A stretch of 64,000 nucleotides of DNA from Ceratotherium simum simum (GCF_000283155.1 NW_004454217.1:4002619-4066618); one strand, 5' to 3'; positions 24,851 to 37,685 are shown, numbered from the stretch's first letter. Numbers and translations are program-made. Notes: generated from the letters alone by a model not told the origin.

Positions 24851-25589
24851 TTCAGATTTGAGTGGTGAACCATTATTAGATTATGAAATTAATTTAGTAC
24901 AATTTCTATAAAAAATAGAAGAATGCATTGCAAGTAGAAAGCCGATGTATTGTATGTGAATCCTGGGTAAATGGGAAGAATTTTTGAAAGCTCTGAATTA
25001 GAAGATCTCTTTAACTTTTATAGTTTTATGAAATGTTCATGGGGAAGGCATGTAGCATGGGGAATGGAGGTGGAGGCGACATTTCAAGCATGGGATATGA
25101 AATATATCACATATTCTTGCCATATAATGTCAAGGCAAATGATCTTTAGAAAGAAAAGACTTGTTTCAACGGGATATTTGGTTTACTCACAACAAGTAGA
25201 AAAGGAAAAAAAGCATTTACAGCCTGTGAGTGTGGAAATGTGTCCTATCCTTGAGACCAGAGAACCCTCACTGTGAGAAGTGAATGGGATATATTGTGAA
25301 TTATAGTAACTGATTCAAGAGGTGGTATTGTTCAGTCTGGCTGGAATGTTCTCTCACAAATCAAATTGCTTCCAAACTAAAAAGTGAGAATGTACTTTGC
25401 TTTTTGATTGCTTTGTTTATATTTTGTCTCACATTTTGTGCTCACTGTTGGGAAATGGGTTCTTTCCATGGAGAGTAAGGTGAGGGAAGGCCCAATACAT
25501 TACAAAAAACATTGAGTTTCAAGCTAAGCTGGTTATTGGAAGTAACTGGGAACTAAAAAATAATAACAAAGTATCAGGAACACCACCCC

Positions 25590-25695
25590 AATATTATTAA
25601 AGTAGGACTTATGGGAATGGGTGCTAGAAATATGCTTTTTAAAGGGTCCCCCAGGTGATTCTGATGAGCAACCCTGTTTGGGATCAACTGGTCTA
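25590..25695. mobile_element. MER5-like fragment
   Basis: CCCCCAGGTGATTCTGATGA followed by a GGGATCAACTGG end is a short MER5-type piece. Confidence 0.45.
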
Positions 25696-26164
25696 GAAAC
25701 CCAGCTTCTGATCCCAGCTTCACCTGTGTCTAGCTATGAACACCAGAGAAAATCTCAAAACCTTTATGGATTTCCCTCTTCCAACTCTAAAGTTGACAAT
25801 TCTGTGATTCACTGGGATTTCTGATAAAGTTTCACAGTTCAAATAAAGTTAGTCACAAATCAGCCAATGTCTATTGTTTTACTTTGGACCCTCAGACCTA
25901 AGTTTATATCATTAAAATTAAAAGGGAGATTGTAATAGCGTTTCTATTATTATTGTTTTTCTATTACAGTATTATAGACTTTCAGTATGGAGTTCACTGT
26001 GGCTGAGTTATATGAGTGATACAGCCCCAGAGGAGACCAGGAACTCTGCCATGAGGAGTTAGCTCTTCCCTATCTTTCTTTTCCACGACATGGTGGTTCA
26101 ATGATTCTTTCTATTGTGCGAGCTACTCCCAAAATCTTTCTGATAAATTCTACGTGTTTGTACT

Positions 26165-26345
26165 TAGGCTAGAGCTCTACTGTTGTCAGGAAGGGAATAA
26201 AGCCCTAAGGAATCCATTGTACATAATGAGCTGACTTCTCTCCTATGTATCTAGAAAGGTGCTAGCTTTGTACCATCCTTGGGAGAATTGAGAAAATAGT
26301 ATTTAAATCACATGAGGAACCTGGGATGAGAAATACTGAGCTAGA
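26165..26345. repeat. unclassified dispersed repeat, copy A
   Basis: Shares AAGCCCTAA, GTGCTAG and the 19-mer GAGAATTGAGAAAATAGTA-like block (positions 26282-26301) in the same order and orientation with 55395-55550. I cannot name the family. Confidence 0.45.
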
Positions 26346-26859
26346 CGATGTTAAAGACTTTTTTTCTTTCAAATTTAAGGTACTTTTCCATATAAATGCT
26401 ATTCGTAGAATAATAAAATATTTTAAGAGAAAGCTGATATTACTTACTAAAATTTATATGAATTAATTTGGGAGTACAAATGCTTCTTCAATAAAAGTAT
26501 AGAAGAATCAATCAACAATGACTAGTGTTTTCCTATAGTTAGAACCCTTGATTTGGAATTAGGAGCCCTGGATTCACTAACACCCCAGCATACGTAGGAT
26601 CATAAAAATCTGTTGAAGGTATCCTTTTCTGGGCTAAGGAAGAGAGGTGATCATAATAGACAGTGCATTTCTGATAAAGTGTGAACAGAATACCTTTCCA
26701 TATCCCTTTGTTTTTCTCAATTTTTAAGTCTTTGAAGACTAAGAGGAAAACTAACTCTAGAAGCCCAAAGAGACAGAGGTTGTTATGGAAAGTTTTAAAT
26801 GCAACAGCCATCAGAAATCTTTAAAGACATTTTAACTCTAGCATGTTGCCTGATTTCAA

Positions 26860-26935
26860 TGGCAGGAAAGCAATAGAGTTTGGCACAGAGTTGAGCCTCA
26901 GTAAATGTTTATTAAATGAATCTATGAAACAGTGG
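26860..26935 (+). mobile_element. L2 3' terminus fragment
   Basis: GGCACAGAGTTGAGCCTCAG then TAAATGTTTATTAAATGAAT is the L2 3' end pattern. Confidence 0.5.
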
Positions 26936-27095
26936 CTCATAGAACCATAGAATTTTATAATTGATAGAAACACTGAAAATCACTTAGTCTGGCGGTGTCA
27001 CTTTGCCAGGGTGGAAAATGAGACCCCGTTAGGGTAAGTGAGGTGGCCAAGGGCAGAGAGCTGAAAAGTGGCTGAGTGGAAACCAGTGCTCAACT
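26936..27095 (-). mobile_element. MIR-like fragment, antisense
   Basis: AGAACCATAGAATTTTATAA, then GGAAAATGAGACCCC, GTGAGGTGGCCAAGGGC and GAGCTGAAAAGTGGCTGAGT suggest an antisense MIR-type core. The 5' part could belong to another old repeat. Confidence 0.5.
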
Positions 27096-27329
27096 TTATT
27101 CTATTTGTAATACTTCCATCTCTTTATTACTCCACGGACCTTAATTAACCAAAATTTCCCTAGAATTAAGGTGTTGGGCATAATGATATTCTGGTTAATA
27201 AAAGATTTGAAGCTGATTTTTTAAAAACTGTTTGTCCTTTAAAAGTAGTAGTTACTTTAATAGTAGTGGTAATAATAACTAACAATTAATTGCCCACCAT
27301 ATGCCAGGTATGACCTTATGTACATAATG

Positions 27330-28020
27330 ACATGTTCAGGAGAAATTTTCCTCATAGAATTGTTGACTAGAACCCCTTGAAACAAAAGAATTTAAGTAAC
27401 CTCCACTATAAAGAGAACCTCTAAAAACTAGCCAGTTGTCTCCCCCACCACTTACTAGAAAACAGGAGAACTTACCCTTCAACCACTCCTAACGTGCTGT
27501 CTGCCTCCCCAGCTCCCACTTTCCCTATCTACCTGCTTCTAAGGAACAGAGGAATAGGGAAAAGAGAGTCACTAGGTCATAGGCCCTGTGAAAATGTACT
27601 GTTCAAGGAGAAATATGGTTCCTTTGTCCAAGCTAATTGAGGGAAGAGACTACTATAGAATCACGTGTAGAGCCTGAGTATGCCTGCCAAAAAGGAAGAT
27701 CAGCATGCTACTTTCCTGATGCATGGGAGTGTATGCATCAAACTTGCTGACCTGCCTTTCTGAGGAGGGGAGAGGGGAACTGGCAGGGTGGAAAGAGATG
27801 ACAACAGGTATATAGCCTACACTCTCAACATTTGGTGTTGCCGGGATGATAAGATTCTATGAGTCAAGCAGACATTCCACTTAGGATGGGGTTCGAGCCA
27901 TCTGGCCAGTATTACTCACAAGAAGGCCACTTGCTGGGCCAGAGGATTACAGTAGCCAGATGCTGTGGGGTATTGTATGAAGACTGGAGCTGGAGGTTGA
28001 AGCGGGTTGAGCCAGATGAA
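27330..28020. other. intron, unrecognised moderately GC-rich sequence
   Basis: Unclassified. The tract 27790-28155 has a wording (GATGGGGTTCGAGCC, GGCCACTTGCTGGGCC) unlike the surrounding AT-rich intron and may be an old LTR or an unnamed repeat; I cannot assign it. Confidence 0.4.
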
Positions 28021-28054
28021 TCTCTCTCTCTCTCTTTCTGTTTCTCTCTTTCTT
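28021..28054. repeat. (CT)n microsatellite, interrupted
   Basis: Seven or more TC units, then a T/C-rich run with single G interruptions. Confidence 0.93.
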
Positions 28055-28394
28055 GTATTTGGAAAATGCAAGAAGGGCCAAGTCTTAAGGCAAGTGGTAA
28101 GAAGAGGCTTAGAGCCATACTACATCCTCCCTCTCCTCCTCAACTCGGACTATGAGATGAGAGAAGAAATTTACATCAAATCTTAGGTTAAAGTTATAAA
28201 GTAGCCTGAGTTTTTAATAACCAAAAGTGACCAGAAATTCAGTGATTCTGTGCAAAAATTGTTAAGAGATGAAGAAAAGAAGTGACAATACATGTTTGAA
28301 AGCAGTGGCTGAAGAAATATAATAAATACATAAATAAATACTCTTTCAAACTTATATACCACAAATACATCCCATGGTTTATGACTCTCTAATA

Positions 28395-28589
28395 AACCTA
28401 TTGCATGTACATTATATTATTTAATCCTCACAACTACCCTGTCAGCTAGATCCTAGTTTTATTGCCTCTACTTACTGATAAGAAAACTGAGATTTTAAGG
28501 TGATCGATTATTTATCCAGGTGCTCACAATGTGACGGTGAGATTCAAACCCAGGTGTGTATGACTCCTTAGCCCACATGCCTATCGTCT
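28395..28589 (-). mobile_element. MIR SINE, antisense
   Basis: ATTTAATCCTCACAACTACC, CTTACTGATAAGAAAACTGA and GTGAGATTCAAACCCAGGTG are the reverse MIR pattern. It directly precedes the long L2 copy. Confidence 0.78.
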
Positions 28590-29245
28590 CTAACTTCATA
28601 AATGTTGGTCTCATTGCTGCCACTTCCATGACTACCCAGAGTCCAATCTCCACACAGAAGCTGGACTTATCTTTTTGGAATGTAAATCAAATCATGTCAC
28701 TCCTCAGCCTACGATACTCCAAGGGCTCCCCTTGTACATGAACTCCAAAAGTTTGACCAAGATTGAGAAGGGCCTACCTGACCTAGCCCCAGATCTCATT
28801 GCATTCTGCATTGCCCCTGTTTCGCTATGCTCAATGCTCACTGGATTTTTCTCTATTCCTGAAATGAACCGAAATATTTTCTCATTTCAGGAGGTGGTGC
28901 TTTGAGTTCTTTCTGGTTGGGATACTCTTTGCCCAGACCTTCCCATGAGTGGCTCCTCAGCGTTTAGGTCTCAGTTTAAATGTCATCTGCTGAGAGAGCT
29001 TTCCTAGTCACCTAAATCAATCACCCTGCCCCAGTCATTCTTACTCTCTCATTGGATTCGTTTTGTTTGCTCAGTGTCACATATGACTGTTTGCTTATTT
29101 ATGATTCTCTCTCCCTCACTAGTTTGATGAGGGGGGGACCCAGGGGGCCTTGTTTACTAATGTATTTCTAATACCTAAAATAGTGCCTCCAAATTGTGGG
29201 CATCTTATATAGAATTGTAAAATGAATGATGCCTGAATGAATGTT
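28590..29245 (+). mobile_element. L2 3' region, sense, long copy
   Basis: L2 text in order: AATCAAATCATGTCACTCC, CTCCAAGGGCTCCCCTTG, GGCCTACCTGACCTAGCCCC, TTTGCCCAGACCTTCCCATG, GTGGCTCCTCAGCGTTTAGG, TCAGTTTAAATGTCATCTGC, then a decayed terminus at GAATGATGCCTGAATGAATG. Open frames in it are decayed. Confidence 0.87.
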
Positions 29246-29249
29246 AATC

Positions 29250-31289
29250 TCCCTCTTATTTCCAGTTTCAGTACTAGGTGCTTTACGTCAGTGTCTTTTG
29301 GATCCAGTATTCTTTGTCTTAAGATCAAAGACATGCCATGAGTTTTGAGCATCCCTTCGCTTCTTCCCCTAGTGCAAAGAAGGGTACTCTACCATTCAAG
29401 TGTTCCTACTTTATACTGAGCTTAGTATATGCTGACTTACTACTTTGCATTATTTTAGTAACAAGTTAGCAATCTATCTGAAAAAAAGAAAAAAAAATGA
29501 TAAAATAAAACAAAAACATTAGCTGAGCCTCCTAAGAAGCAGGGTTTAGTAAGTACATCCCTTCTCACCCCAGCATAATTCCTCCTTACACTTATCATGT
29601 TTATTTACTCCCATTTCTACTTAAAGTGCTGGGGATGCCAAGATAATATAAGTTTAGTTCTTTCTTTCTTACAAGGAATTGCCATTCTTGTTTTACACAT
29701 AGTAGACTTTGACTTAGTAGTGTGTATTTCTCCCACTGGTAGGTATTATTGACTCTAAAATGTTCTGAGTTCCCTTAACTGTGATAAGTAGAAATGTGAC
29801 GGCCAGGCTCATTAGTTTTCACGGGGTCAGGTCACATCCAGAATGCACAGTAGTTTGTTTCCGGTTGCAGCAGTGGATAAACCGAGATATTTCTGGAGAC
29901 ATAAATGCAGTTGCATGAAGCTCATTAAGTATAATCACTAATAGTGATGACTTGTTAGACTGTACCAGAAGATATACACCCTTTAGATTTATCCAGAAGA
30001 GTAGTACTAAGTTCCCAAACCCACAGAGGATCCTATTGCAATATTGCCTAAAGGTGAAACACATTGAGAATAAGAATACAGAGATTACCTCCAATAATTT
30101 AATGGCTGGACTCTGCTGGGATACATATTAACTAGATATTTGACAAATCTACACAGTGATCAGATCTCTCTGATTTTTTTTTTAAGCCTTGCTTTTCCAA
30201 TTAAAAGATGCAAAGTAGCTGATCTGAGTGTTTATCCCTTAAGTGCCGTGATATCAAAATATTTTGTCTTTATTACTTAAGTCAGATGTGACAGACACAC
30301 AAAAACAATCAGCAATCTAAGAGTCTGTTATAACAATAGGACTCTTACCCTTTAACGTGCACTTACATCACCGTTAAAGTACAGATTCTGCATCACTAGG
30401 TTGGGGAGGGGTCCTGAGGGGTCTCCTCTGCTCTGCCTGTGCCTTCCAAGATGCCACAATTTGTATCTATAAAAAAAATCACATTCTATAATGTGGAGCA
30501 GTTTACCACATGGCCACAATACTTGGATAGCTCGAGTTATAGATTTTTAGAGTTAGAGGCAGCCCCACTCTGATTCTAGGGAGAAAGCAGCCTACAATGT
30601 TATAAAGTGGCCACTCTTTGGAGCTTGGTTAGACAGACAAATTGTTCAGTATATATTGCCCTGACCAAGTCAGTGATAATCACCAGTAAGGTGATTTCAT
30701 ACTTGAGATTATTTATTCCATATCCATTTTATAAATGAAGATTGTCTATAAATGTAGAATATCTATAAATCTGCTATGAACGTAATTATATAATTTAGTT
30801 CTTTGTTAAGAAATCATTAGTTGGCACCCAAAGAATTCATAAGTTGATCTAGAGATTCTTTGTAAAGTTTATATTTACCAAGCTATGTTTTTATTTTGAT
30901 TGTGTCGCTGGTTTCCTCCAGGCTAAAAGATGCTAGAGTCTGGTTGTCATAGATTCAGTTGCTGGGAATGAGCCTGAGGCGGGCCCAAAAATTACAGTAT
31001 TGCACACCTGGTGAATGCAAGAGCATTTGTTTATTGCTTTCCCTGTGTATCATATGATCTGTGAAGAACTGACTGGTCATCAGCCCAGACAGGCATAAAG
31101 TGGCCTATTTGGTTTCCAGCACCTGCAGTTATTTAAACAAATGCAAATCAGTTGCACAACAGGATTGGAGAATTGTACTAGAGTTTTGCACCGGGTTCTA
31201 TTTTCTTTTGGAAAAATATGTTCAAGTTTAAGCTGCATTTAGTTTTTGGTCATGAACTAGAGGCTCATTTCATGACAATATCTGGGAAA
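29250..31289. other. intron, nothing firm
   Basis: Unique AT-rich sequence with one weak MER5-like piece. The 91-codon minus-strand frame at 29819-30094 has no recognisable feature. Confidence 0.6.
30330..30430. mobile_element. possible MER5-like fragment
   Basis: The stretch CTTACATCACC...GTACAGATTCTGCATCACTA...GGGGAGGGGTCCTGAGG recalls the centre of MER5A. Weak. Confidence 0.4.
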
Positions 31290-31460
31290 TAAGGAAGAGC
31301 CTGAAACTGGAGCCGGGAGGGCAGGGATTGTATTTTGATTCTACCCCGATTAGTTATGTGACCGTAATTTTATCTGTTGGACGCCTCACTCTCTTGATCT
31401 AATAAGGGAAGGTATTGGACTAAATAATTTCTGTCTTCTCTAGCTTTCGTATTTAATGAC
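31290..31460 (+). mobile_element. MIR fragment
   Basis: TTGATTCTACCCCGATTAGT then ATGTGACCGTAATTTTATCT and a C/T-rich block fit a decayed MIR core. Confidence 0.55.
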
Positions 31461-32434
31461 CTCAAGCGTATGATCTTTTTTGCGGTTATCTGATGGATGT
31501 TTGGCAACTTATTTCCGGATTGGTTGCCTTGAGGTGTACCTAAAGTGAAATAAAACCTTGAAAAATGAATATTTTATAAAGCTTGATTTCTTACTTCAGA
31601 AAATAGAAGTTAGCCTCAGAATTTTCGTAGGTTAAATCATATTTGGGAATTTTAGAATGTTTTGCAGCATTGCATCTCCTAGAAAATCTGAGGGAAGAGT
31701 GAACTACTCTCTTTAAAGTCATGCTATTTTTCCTTATAGTAATCAAATGATTGTTTTAATTTCTAAATTACACAGGGTTGTGGCAAATAAAATGATGCTA
31801 TTTTCTGTTACACTTCTCAGGGACTGAGGATTTAACCTGATGTGATTTTCCATAAGCAGACTTGCCTTTTCTGTTTTTCTAAACTTGCTTTATCTTTATT
31901 GTCAGTGACAGCCAGGCTTATTATTTAATTTAATAATGTAAACTTCTAGTGTGTACCTTTGTTTAGTCAAGGATGTTTTTGGCAAAATATTCTTGAGTAT
32001 TTGACTTCCAGAGTAGAAAAACAAATGAACAAGTCTCTCACTCAGATGTCTGTTTTTGTTCATTTGTTTTTTTCAGATATTGATTTTGGTTTCTGGTTTG
32101 TGTTTGAAGACAACCTTAGAATCACATGAATATAGTAAAACCTTACAAACCTGTGTGATTTGGAATTGTATATTTGAAAAGCAAGATAATAAAGAACAAT
32201 AATGTGGGCCAGTTTCTTGGCATAGGAAAATGGCCTGACATTCTTCATGTAAGTGGGGACAGTGGAACTTCTCTACCCATAGGCATCCTTGTCCTTAGGA
32301 GGTAGGGTCATTCCCTGGCAGATCCTTCACTTAGTAAAGAAGTTCAGTGAATGAACTTGAAAGCTGTAGAAACATAAAGTCAAATTAATGAGATTTTACC
32401 CCATATATAGGCAATAGGAAGGGACGTTCTGAGA

Positions 32435-32520
32435 ATCAATTTCTTTGTGAACTTGGGAAGTCATTTAACCTCTCTTTGTCTAGTATTCCTCTTTATAAAG
32501 TAGAAATCAATGATTCTTGG
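32435..32520 (+). mobile_element. MIR-like fragment
   Basis: GTGAACTTGGGAAGTCATTT AACCTCTCTTTG is the MIR phrase for the accession core; short. Confidence 0.5.
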
Positions 32521-32539
32521 TGTTGAAAGGATCTGTTTG

Positions 32540-33210
32540 TTCAATCCACCATCCAAAGATTCGACGACTTCTACCACACCCAGTTAAGTGGTTCATGTTT
32601 ATGTGGTTGTGTTTAAGTCCTTTCTGTGATAAGGACTTTACTATCGAATGGAATGTTCCACCTATGGATAGGATAACTCTCCTGGAAGTCTTCATTATAT
32701 TGAGATGTATTTTCCCATAGCGTTTGTGCTTTGATTCTATTTACACCCCTGATTCCACACAGAATGGAATTACTCCTCTAGAGGACATTCTTCCTGATAT
32801 TTGAACATGCTGCCATATATCCCCTAAGTCTTTTCTTTAGAGAGTTCTTTATACTACCTTATATAATATAGAAGCCTTTAATCATCTCAGCAGATATCTA
32901 AACACATTCCAGCTTGTCCAAATAGAAGTGTGATAACAGGCATGAGCTGACCAGCACTAAAGTACAGGACCATCCCATCTCTCTTCTAAGTACTTTCATG
33001 AATGTAACCATGCTTACATGGGCTTTTTTGAGTGCCTTCATCACACTGCTGATTCATGTTCTAAGACCTCCAATATTTCTGTTGTGTCTGGGAAGTCATG
33101 TTTCCTAAATCCTTTTACTTGGTCAGTTGAGTGGTTTTGGACCTGAGAATAGGACTCAGGTTTATTCCCATCAGATTTAACTTTGTTAAAGACAGCTTAT
33201 CTGGTCAGCA
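32540..33210 (-). mobile_element. CR1/L3-like ancient LINE remnant
   Basis: Follows, with heavy decay, the antisense text of a CR1/L3-type 3' region: a TTGAACATGCTGCCATATAT block, AACACATTCCAGCTTGTCC, GAGCTGACCAGCACTAAAGT, TGGGCTTTTTTGAGTGCC, a TCACACTGCTGATTCATG block, AAATCCTTTTACTTG and a TTTATTCCCATCAGATTT block. The order is kept over 600 bp, which supports the call; the exact family is uncertain. Confidence 0.55.
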
Positions 33211-33799
33211 TAATATGAATTTATAGAATTTCAATTTTGTTCATTGAACTTTTCCTCAGAAAATTAGATGAGCAAGAACTGTGTATTTTCATCTAAGTTA
33301 TTGAAGGGGTGAAAATTAACAGGACTAAAATCCAATGGCACCCTATTAGATCTCTTCCTCCAGTTGTATAGCACCATAAAAAAATTAATATAGAATATTA
33401 AATGTTCCAAGTATTTGAACAGTTTATTTTTAAATTGCTTCACTAATTCTATCATAGCATTTCTATGCTTAGTAATAGATACTCCCTTCATCTTGGTATT
33501 GATTAATTAATCAACACATTTAGAGTATGGTCCTTCAAACAACTGTAATTATATCCATGCAGCCAATATATTTTTTCTAAATCTTACGAGTTACTCTGAA
33601 GAGCAAATGATATAAAGTTTATTAATATGCATTGAATTGTTTTTAAATGCTACATAATTGATATCATTATTATTGCTGTTATTTTAGTTTTTACTAATAA
33701 AAGTAGCATTAATAGGAGTGGTGTCTTGCTCATATCACCCTATTAATGAGGAGGAAAATACTTTATCAGATTAATTTGTTTTGTTCTCAATCATCCAGA

Positions 33800-34384
33800 T
33801 TTTTGAAACTTTTTACTGAAATATAGTATAAATACTAGGAAGTGCACATATTATAAGTGTAAAGCTATGTGATTCTTTGCACTATTAGCACACCTGTAAC
33901 CAACATCCAGATCAAGAACAGAACATTACTAGCACCCCAGAAGTCCTTCTCACCAGTCCCCCCTCTGTCTCTACCGAGGGTAGCCATTGTCTTCACTGAC
34001 AACAGTAGAGATTAATTTTGCTTCTTTTTAAAATTTTTATATAAATGAAATCATAAGTATGTTCTCTTCGGTGTCTTGAATTTTTTTTACTCAACATTAT
34101 TATTGTGAGATTTATCCATATTTTTGCAGGTAGCTGTAGGTCATATATTCTCATTGTTGTTTAATATTACGTTGTGTGACTATACGTCAATTTATTTATC
34201 CATTCTACTATTGACTGGCATTTTAGTAGTGTTCAATTTGAGGTTATGCAGAGTGCTACTGTAAACATTCTGGTATGTTATTCTGATGATCTTTGTGTGC
34301 AGTTTTGTTGGATGTATACGTACAAGTGGAATTTTCCGTCTGAGTCATAGGGTAGGCATATGTTCAGCTTTAAAAGATAATGCC
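33800..34384 (-). mobile_element. L1M 3' end, antisense, part before the ERE insertion
   Basis: Antisense L1M 3' UTR and end of ORF2: TTTTTACTGAAATATAGTAT, AGTGCACATATTATAAGTGT, AACATCCAGATCAAGAACAG, then TATAAATGAAATCATA and the ACAAGTGGAATTTTCC region. It continues after the ERE at 34385-34697. Confidence 0.85.
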
Positions 34385-34697
34385 GGGCCGGCCCTGTGGC
34401 TTAGTGGTTAAGTGCGTGCGCTCCACTACTGGCAGCCCAGGTTCGGATCCCGGGTGCGCACCGACGCACCGCTTCTCCGGCCATGCTGAGGTGGCGTCCC
34501 ACATACAGCAACTAGCAGGATGTGCAACTATGACATACAACTATCTACTGGGGCTTTGGGGAGAAAAAGGGAAAAAAAGGAGGACAATTGACAATAGAGC
34601 TTAGCTCAGGGCTGGTCTTCCTCAGCAAAAAGAGGAGTATTGGCATGGATGTTAGCTCAGGGCTGATCTTCCTCACAAAAAAAAAAAAAAAAGAAAG
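34385..34697 (+). mobile_element. ERE SINE, long variant, inserted in an L1
   Basis: Full element with the ACTATCTACTGGGGCTTTGG segment followed by an A/G-rich linker and two GTTAGCTCAGGGCT-type units, ending in poly-A. Flanked by AAAGATAATGCC (34373-34384) and AAAGATAATACC (34698-34709). It splits an antisense L1 remnant whose text resumes directly after the second duplication. Confidence 0.95.
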
Positions 34698-35035
34698 AAA
34701 GATAATACCAGACAATTTCAAAAACTTCCCGTCAGCAATATATGAGAGTTTCAGTTGCTCCACATCCTCACTCACACTGGGTACTTTTATTCTTTTCCAT
34801 TTTATTCATTGTAAGGGAATATATTGATATTTCACTATGGTTTTAGTTTGCATTTCTCTGAAGAGTAATAAAGTTGAACATCTTTTCATATGAATATCCT
34901 TTTTCAGGAAGTCTCTGTTCAAGTGATTTGTCTATTTTTCCTGTTTGTTTGTCTAGTCTTTTCTTTATTGATTTATATAAGTTCTTTATGTATCCTGGAT
35001 ATAAGTATTTGTTGATGTATGTATTGCTATGGATT
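34698..35035 (-). mobile_element. L1M ORF2 3' part, antisense, part after the ERE insertion
   Basis: Resumes with CAGCAATATATGAGAGTTTC, CCACATCCTCACTCACACTG, TTTGCATTTCTCTGAAGAG, CATCTTTTCATATG and TATAAGTTCTTTATGTATCC, the next part of the same antisense L1 text. It fades at about 35035. Confidence 0.85.
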
Positions 35036-35754
35036 TAATTTCTTTTTTATGTTTATTGTTTTAGCACATATTAGAACTACATAAGATATTTGGGACTTAT
35101 ATTTTAAAATGGACATAGACCCATTCTTTAATTGTTCAACAGGAAAACATAAATTACTCTTCACTGTGCTGCTTGGTATTTGCATGTAATATAGCACAAA
35201 ACTTAATGACAGAGACTATACGGTAGCAGACAATGAATTGGAGGAAATATAGTCCCTTACATTGTAGAAAATAGAATGATTTTTGTATTTTCATATAGTA
35301 TACGTATTCTTTCATGAAAAAGAACATAGCAAAAATATTTTCCCTGCTTAGATTCATGTCTCATTTATGGCATTTCAAGGTAATGTTTTATTCTACAGAG
35401 TGAATTTTTCCAAAACTATGTGGTTGCATTTAATGCAAATTCGAATTACCTAAATTTGAAATTAAACAATATAAAAGGAGTGATATATTTTCATTTTTGA
35501 GTAATAGGAATATTATGGTATTAAATGTCATCAGCACTCATATGACTTCAAAGCTTGCTGTGTAGTGAACTGCAAACTCTGTTTACTCTTTTTTCCCTTG
35601 GCTCTGCCACATTGTCTGGCAAACAAATCCTTTGTCAAGATTCAGTCTGAATTATGCAGACTTGGAATGATATGAGGTCACGTGGATCAAATGCTGCAGC
35701 TTTTCAACTAGACCAAACCTCTTCAAGCCGCCAAACTTTGTTATTTTGGTTATT

Positions 35755-35895
35755 TAAGGGTAGTCAGAAGACTGAGTTCTAGTCCTGCTTCTGTTGTTGA
35801 CACACTTTCTGAATTTGACAGTAATTTAAACTATTTGGGCCTTAAACTTTCTTAATAATGAAAATTAAAGGGTTGGGCTAGAGGAGGATCTCTAA
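35755..35895 (+). mobile_element. MIR fragment
   Basis: AGAAGACTGAGTTCTAGTCC, TGCTTCTGTTGTTGACACAC and GGGCCTTAAACTTTCTTAAT fit a decayed MIR. Confidence 0.6.
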
Positions 35896-36189
35896 AACTC
35901 CCTGTGGCTCAGAGACCTATTCTGAGTATTCAGTGGAGATGAAAATTTTGCAAATACCGTCTTCAGACAGGTGGATCTTGCCATATATGATGTATGTATA
36001 TGTATAGAACCAGAGTTCACTAACTACCTATCATCAAATGATCAGAACAATGAGCAGAGAGAAATGAATTGAAAGGAATTGGGAAATGTTATTTTTATTG
36101 ATTATGGTAACCATTTTCTAAGGACTGAGACCTTTATAATATATGGAATTCCCACGGGATTGCATAATGCCAAATAGTGCTATTGCAGT

Positions 36190-37445
36190 TGGCCAGTTTT
36201 CATCTCATCAGCACTCTCATCAGCAGTGGATAAGAATTACTGTTTATCCACAGATTTTCTAAAACCTGGAATTTTTCTATCTTTTCATTTTTTGTCAATT
36301 TTGTGACTATGAAATGGTATCTGAATATAGTTTGATTTTTGCCTTTCCCTGAAGACTCATAGGATTGAGCATCTTTTCGTTTATTCATAGGGTGTATATT
36401 TATATACCTATTCTTCTGTGAAATTACTGCACACTTCTCTTACCTATTTTCCCATTCTTTGTCTTTCATTTCATATTGATTTATCAGAGTGTTTTGCATA
36501 TCCTCGATTCTAGTCCTTTCCTTTGTCAATTAATATGGTATGAAACTATTATTTCCCAATTTTTTATTTAAATTCTTACTCTCTTTATGGTTTTATTGAT
36601 GAACAGCTGTTCTTAATTTTAATATGGTTGAATTTATCAATATTTTATTAGTGGTTTTTATGCCGATTTTCCATACTTTAATATCATAATTTCTTGTCTT
36701 ACAAAAATTTTACATATTTGCCTCACTAATATGTATCTCTAGTCCATGGAGAATTGATTTTTGTAAGCAAAATGATGAAAGATCCAATTTCACTTTGTTC
36801 GTGTAGATAACTTGTTGTCCCAGCACCATTTATTGAGTAATTTATGCTTTGCTCATTTGTCTGCAATGCTTGATTCAATATAAATCATTTTCATATATGC
36901 TTAAGATTATTTTTAGTTTGATTGATTATCTTTATTCTCTCCCTTTTGTCTATCCTAATGCATTATCTTAATTACCATAATTTTCTAATAAATGTCCATC
37001 TTTACACAGGAAAGTTGCTTTATCTTCTTTCTCTGCCATATCTTGGCTATTTGAGGCTCTTTCTTTTTCCCATAAAACTTGTAAAATCAGCTTTTCACAT
37101 TCATTTAAAAAATTCATTCAGAATTTTTACTGGAATTTCATTGAATCTATAGATCTGTTTATACATGTTTAAAACATTGAGTGTCCCCAATACATAGAAC
37201 ACTGCAATCTTTCTGAAATACCTTTTTAAGACCAATAATTTTTTAAAGATTATTTTGTTCTTTTAATTTATAGAATAATATTTGCTATTATGTTATTTTT
37301 TTCACTTATAACCTTTATAATGCTTATATATTTTTCTTGTCTTCCTACGTTAGCTGGGACTTCAACTATTGTATGTTGATAACGGGCATCCTTGTTCAGT
37401 TTCTCTTCCTAAAGAGAATATGCTAGATTTTAAAGTATGACATAT
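36190..37445 (-). mobile_element. second L1M fragment, antisense, ORF2 region
   Basis: Starts in the region equivalent to CATCTCATCAGCACTCTCAT, passes ATGAAATGGTATCTG, GAGCATCTTTTCG and CCCAGCACCATTTATTGAGT, the TTGGCTATTTGAGG segment and TCATTGAATCTATAGATC, and ends near CGGGCATCCTTGTTCAGTTT. It overlaps the L1 at 33.8-35.0 kb in L1 coordinates, so it is a separate insertion rather than its continuation. Confidence 0.85.
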
Positions 37446-37529
37446 GCTGTTTGTTTTAGATCCCTTATCCCGTTTATCACATTAGACAGGCAAGGAGGAA
37501 GACTTCTACCATTCCTAGTGCCCACCAAC

Positions 37530-37685
37530 TTTGCCTGATGCCTATATAGGCATTATCTCATTTTACCATGAAAGATTGGTATCACTAACCATTTTCAGAA
37601 ACTGAGACTTAAAAAGATGCATAATTTCCCCCAGTGCAGTTAGCAAGTGGCCAAGCTAGGATCTAAATTCATGTTTTGACCTACT
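37530..37685 (-). mobile_element. MIR fragment, antisense
   Basis: GGCATTATCTCATTTTACCA, TTTTCAGAAACTGAGACTTA and AGTTAGCAAGTGGCCAAGCT are reverse MIR. Confidence 0.68.

Noticed and set aside
24971..25276. 101-codon plus-strand frame
   Set aside because: No domain, no splice sites and no Kozak-like start. Length is within what random sequence produces in 64 kb.
27859..28155. 98-codon plus-strand frame
   Set aside because: It contains a serine/leucine run from the CT microsatellite, and no family similarity is visible.
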